A stretch of 8,380 nucleotides of DNA, from the NCBI GenBank assembly GCA_900754605.1, contig CAAEDK010000028.1, forward strand, positions 1-8,380. The letters run 5' to 3'. The number at the start of each line of letters is the position of its first letter. Positions within the stretch are counted from its first letter, which is position 1. The position numbers were made by a program, and so were the translations under genes. The DNA comes from an uncultured Oscillospiraceae bacterium. Its GTDB lineage: Bacteria; Bacillota_A; Clostridia; Oscillospirales; Oscillospiraceae. The notes under the pieces are model-generated. The model saw only the letters and a program-made list of their open reading frames with translations. It had not been told where the DNA came from and did not search any database. Positions 6,645 to 8,380 of this stretch are shown here, piece after piece.

Positions 6645-7495
6645 TAAAAACAGCAAGGCAGTTGAAGGATCTGATCCGCAATCTTTCCAGAAAAAAATCT
6701 GCGGACGCCCAGCTCTTGATGCGGAACTACATGATGGAGCGTTTTCTGGAGCGTATCTCCCTTTCTGAATATCGTGACAAATTTATTCTGAAAGGCGGTA
6801 TGCTGGTAGCGGCTATGGTTGGTCTGGATGCCCGTTCCACGATGGATTTGGACGCTACTGTAAAAGGAGCCAATGTCAATGTGGAGGACATAGAGAATTT
6901 GATTTCCGCTATTGTGAGTGTCCCGCTTGATGATGGCGTCAAATTCCAGCTGAAAAGTATTTCGGAGATTATGGATGAGGCGGAATATCCGGGGATTCGC
7001 GTAAATATGACTACAACCTTTGACGGTGTGGTGACGCCTTTGAAGATTGACATTTCCACAGGGGATGCCATTACCCCCAGGGAGATCCGCTACTCTTTCA
7101 AGCTGATGCTGGAAGATCGCTCCATTGATATTTGGGCGTACAATCTGGAAACGGTTCTGGCCGAAAAGCTGGAAACGATCATTACCAGAACTACCACCAA
7201 CACCCGCATGAGAGATTTCTATGACATTTATATTCTGGAACAGCTGCATGGGAATACATTGGACCCTCAGATTCTCCATGATGCGCTGCGGGCCACTGCT
7301 CACAAACGCGGGACAGAACGACATCTTGCAGAAGCTGCCGAAGTTTTTGAGGAAGTGGAGAACAGCTCGGTTATGCAGAAACTTTGGGAATCGTACCGCA
7401 AAAAATTTTCCTATGCGGCAGATCTGGAGTGGAACATCATCATGGGGGCGGTGCGCAGTTTATACGCTCTCAGTGAAAAGGAATCGAGCCTATGA
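6641..7495 (+). CDS. abiEii: AbiEii/AbiGii-family nucleotidyltransferase toxin
   Basis: This 284-residue protein is the toxin of the AbiE system, a DNA-polymerase-beta-like nucleotidyltransferase. Related toxins block translation, for example by adding nucleotides to tRNA, and can cause abortive infection on phage attack. The catalytic core is visible: KGG (51-53), then RSTMDLD with Asp69 and Asp71 as probable metal ligands, KIDIS with Asp137 as the third acidic residue, and the later conserved blocks ETVLAEKLETII (170-181) and NTRMRDFYDIYIL (187-199). Position 54 is Met where many members have Ser or Thr after GG, a variant I believe occurs in part of the family. No frameshift or missing catalytic residue is seen, so the toxin should be active. 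It is joined to the antitoxin gene before it and the zinc-ribbon gene after it by 4-base ATGA overlaps. Confidence 0.92.
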   Translation: MIKTARQLKDLIRNLSRKKSADAQLLMRNYMMERFLERISLSEYRDKFILKGGMLVAAMVGLDARSTMDLDATVKGANVNVEDIENLISAIVSVPLDDGVKFQLKSISEIMDEAEYPGIRVNMTTTFDGVVTPLKIDISTGDAITPREIRYSFKLMLEDRSIDIWAYNLETVLAEKLETIITRTTTNTRMRDFYDIYILEQLHGNTLDPQILHDALRATAHKRGTERHLAEAAEVFEEVENSSVMQKLWESYRKKFSYAADLEWNIIMGAVRSLYALSEKESSL

Positions 7496-7824
7496 AGAAG
7501 CACGGCCATTATTGTAAAGTCTGCGGAGAATATAAGGCTAATGAAAAATTTTCCGGCAAAGGTCATGCGGCGCACGTCTGTAAATCCTGTGCTTCTTTGC
7601 CGCCGGAGAAGCAAGCGGAGCAAATGACAATAAACCGCTTGCTGAATCTCCCATGGAGATTATCAAAGGAGCAGATTTCCTGGCTGAAGAACCGAATGAA
7701 AGATAAGCGCCGGGAAGTTCGTGCGCTGGCAAAAGAACAATACGAGATGAGGTTTCCTCCGAAGCGGTTAGAGGACATCGAGGACAATTTTGATTTTCTC
7801 GATGAGGACGATTTAATAGAATAA
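7492..7824 (+). CDS. Small zinc-ribbon-like protein, third gene of the AbiE operon
   Basis: I do not recognise a named family. The 110-residue protein has two CxxC pairs, Cys8/Cys11 (CKVC) and Cys30/Cys33 (CKSC), 18 residues apart, with His25 and His28 between; this is a probable zinc-binding knuckle. Residues 45-90 are basic and helical (KNRMKDKRREVRALAKEQ). The last 18 or so residues are strongly acidic (LEDIEDNFDFLDEDDLIE). The ATG overlaps the toxin stop by 4 bases, so it is translated with the toxin, and a terminator follows within a few bases of its stop. The basic middle and zinc site suggest nucleic-acid or protein binding. The acidic tail could mask that surface or mimic nucleic acid. 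Whether it belongs functionally to the toxin-antitoxin system is unknown; coupling makes it likely. Confidence 0.82.
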   Translation: MKKHGHYCKVCGEYKANEKFSGKGHAAHVCKSCASLPPEKQAEQMTINRLLNLPWRLSKEQISWLKNRMKDKRREVRALAKEQYEMRFPPKRLEDIEDNFDFLDEDDLIE

Positions 7825-7825
7825 C

Positions 7826-7861
7826 AAAAGCGGTCTGCACCATGCAGGCCGTTTCTTTTTT
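7826..7861 (+). terminator. Intrinsic terminator of the abiE operon
   Basis: CGGTCTGCA (7831-7839) pairs with TGCAGGCCG (7843-7851) through one wobble pair around a 3-base loop. The stem is extended by flanking A-T and G-T pairs, and seven T follow (7855-7861) after a C. It starts 2 bases after the zinc-ribbon stop and ends only 18 bases before the relaxase start codon. Confidence 0.82.
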
Positions 7862-7879
7862 GGAAAGGAGGTCTCCCTT

Positions 7880-8380
7880 ATGGCAACCACACGCATCATG
7901 CCGCTGCATATCGGCAAGGGTCGGACTGAGAGCCGTGCCATCAGCGATATTATTGACTATGTGGCAAATCCCCAAAAGACCGACAACGGAAAATTGATTA
8001 CCAGCTATGGATGTGACAGCCGCACTGCTGATGCAGAGTTTCTGTTGGCAAAGCGGCAGTATATTGCCGCCACCGGACGAGTGCGCGGTACAGATGATGT
8101 GATCGCCTACCATGTGCGCCAGTCGTTCAGGCCCGGAGAGATCACACCGGAGGAAGCCAACCGGCTGGGCATAGAATTTGCCAGGCGGTTCACCAAAGGC
8201 AATCATTCCTTTGTGGTCTGCACCCACATCGACAAATCGCATATTCATAATCACATCATCTGGTCGGCGGTCAATATGGATTGTGACCGGAAGTTCCGTA
8301 ACTTTTGGGGAAGCACCAGAGCTGTTCGACGTTTAAGTGACACCATTTGTATCGAGAACGGACTATCCATTGTGGAGAAC
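7880..8380 (+). CDS. MobA/VirD2-type relaxase (N-terminal 167 aa; 3' end outside window)
   Basis: The relaxase nicks one strand at oriT, stays joined to its 5' end through a tyrosine, and pilots it into the recipient. The reading frame has no stop up to the window edge, so the gene is partial. Tyr27 in IIDYVANPQKT is the probable catalytic tyrosine (motif I). HIDKSHIHNH (116-125) is the metal-binding motif III, with the HxHxH triad at 121, 123 and 125; YHVRQSF (77-83) lies between. The ATG at 7880 has a strong AAAGGAGG (7864-7871) 8 bases upstream. Only 18 bases separate it from the T-run of the abiE terminator, so it has no room for its own promoter in the gap. With MobC it would form the relaxosome, although mobC is 3.5 kb upstream. 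The family, a MOBP-like ICE relaxase, is confident; the exact clade is not. Confidence 0.93.
   Translation, partial: MATTRIMPLHIGKGRTESRAISDIIDYVANPQKTDNGKLITSYGCDSRTADAEFLLAKRQYIAATGRVRGTDDVIAYHVRQSFRPGEITPEEANRLGIEFARRFTKGNHSFVVCTHIDKSHIHNHIIWSAVNMDCDRKFRNFWGSTRAVRRLSDTICIENGLSIVEN

Noticed and set aside
7826..7879. The hairpin before the relaxase gene as a possible oriT.
   Set aside because: The stem followed directly by seven T is explained by termination, and no recognised nick-site sequence was seen. The oriT is not located in this window.
7538..8254. A 238-codon minus-strand frame opposite the zinc-ribbon and relaxase genes.
   Set aside because: It crosses a terminator and a strong ribosome binding site of the opposite strand and covers the conserved relaxase motifs, so it is a shadow.

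Overview
This window looks like the mobilisation region of an integrative and conjugative element (ICE) of the Tn1549/CTn4 type from a Gram-positive gut anaerobe (Clostridia). The basis is gene content: a very large SNF2-like helicase, a DUF3848/DUF3849 protein, MobC, a CD1845-type membrane protein and a MobA/VirD2-type relaxase. Strong AGGAGG-type ribosome binding sites and intrinsic terminators fit the same group. No species can be named from the sequence.

Layout, left to right. (1) Bases 1-4317 are one rightward operon: the C-terminal 1055 residues of the helicase (its N-terminus lies outside the window), the DUF3848/DUF3849 protein, and MobC. It ends at a strong intrinsic terminator (4339-4390). 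(2) A recognisable promoter (4401-4429) drives two ATGA-overlapped small genes, an acidic protein of unknown function and a CD1845-like membrane protein. They end at a hairpin (5088-5118) shared with a convergent gene. (3) Bases 5117-5914 are AT-richer (37% GC in 5401-5460, against 70% in 2161-2220). They carry a small XRE-type repressor on the minus strand and, divergent from it, a standalone SLOG-like protein. Two near-identical 16-bp repeats lie between the two genes. (4) Bases 5974-7861 are a complete type IV toxin-antitoxin (AbiE) operon: promoter with an operator-like palindrome, AbiEi antitoxin, AbiEii nucleotidyltransferase toxin, a third coupled gene for a small four-cysteine zinc-ribbon protein with an acidic tail, and a terminator. 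(5) From 7880 to the window end runs the N-terminal 167 residues of the relaxase, including the HxD-x2-HxHxH metal site.

The helicase, DUF3848/3849 protein, MobC and relaxase would serve DNA processing and transfer. The XRE/SLOG pair and the AbiE operon read as accessory cargo, for phage defence or element maintenance, lodged between mobC and the relaxase gene. The points most worth following are the third gene of the AbiE operon, the SLOG/XRE pair with its spaced repeats, and the relaxase gene starting directly behind a terminator with no visible promoter. No tRNA, rRNA, CRISPR array, insertion sequence or attachment site was seen, and no stretch over 300 bases lacks a gene.
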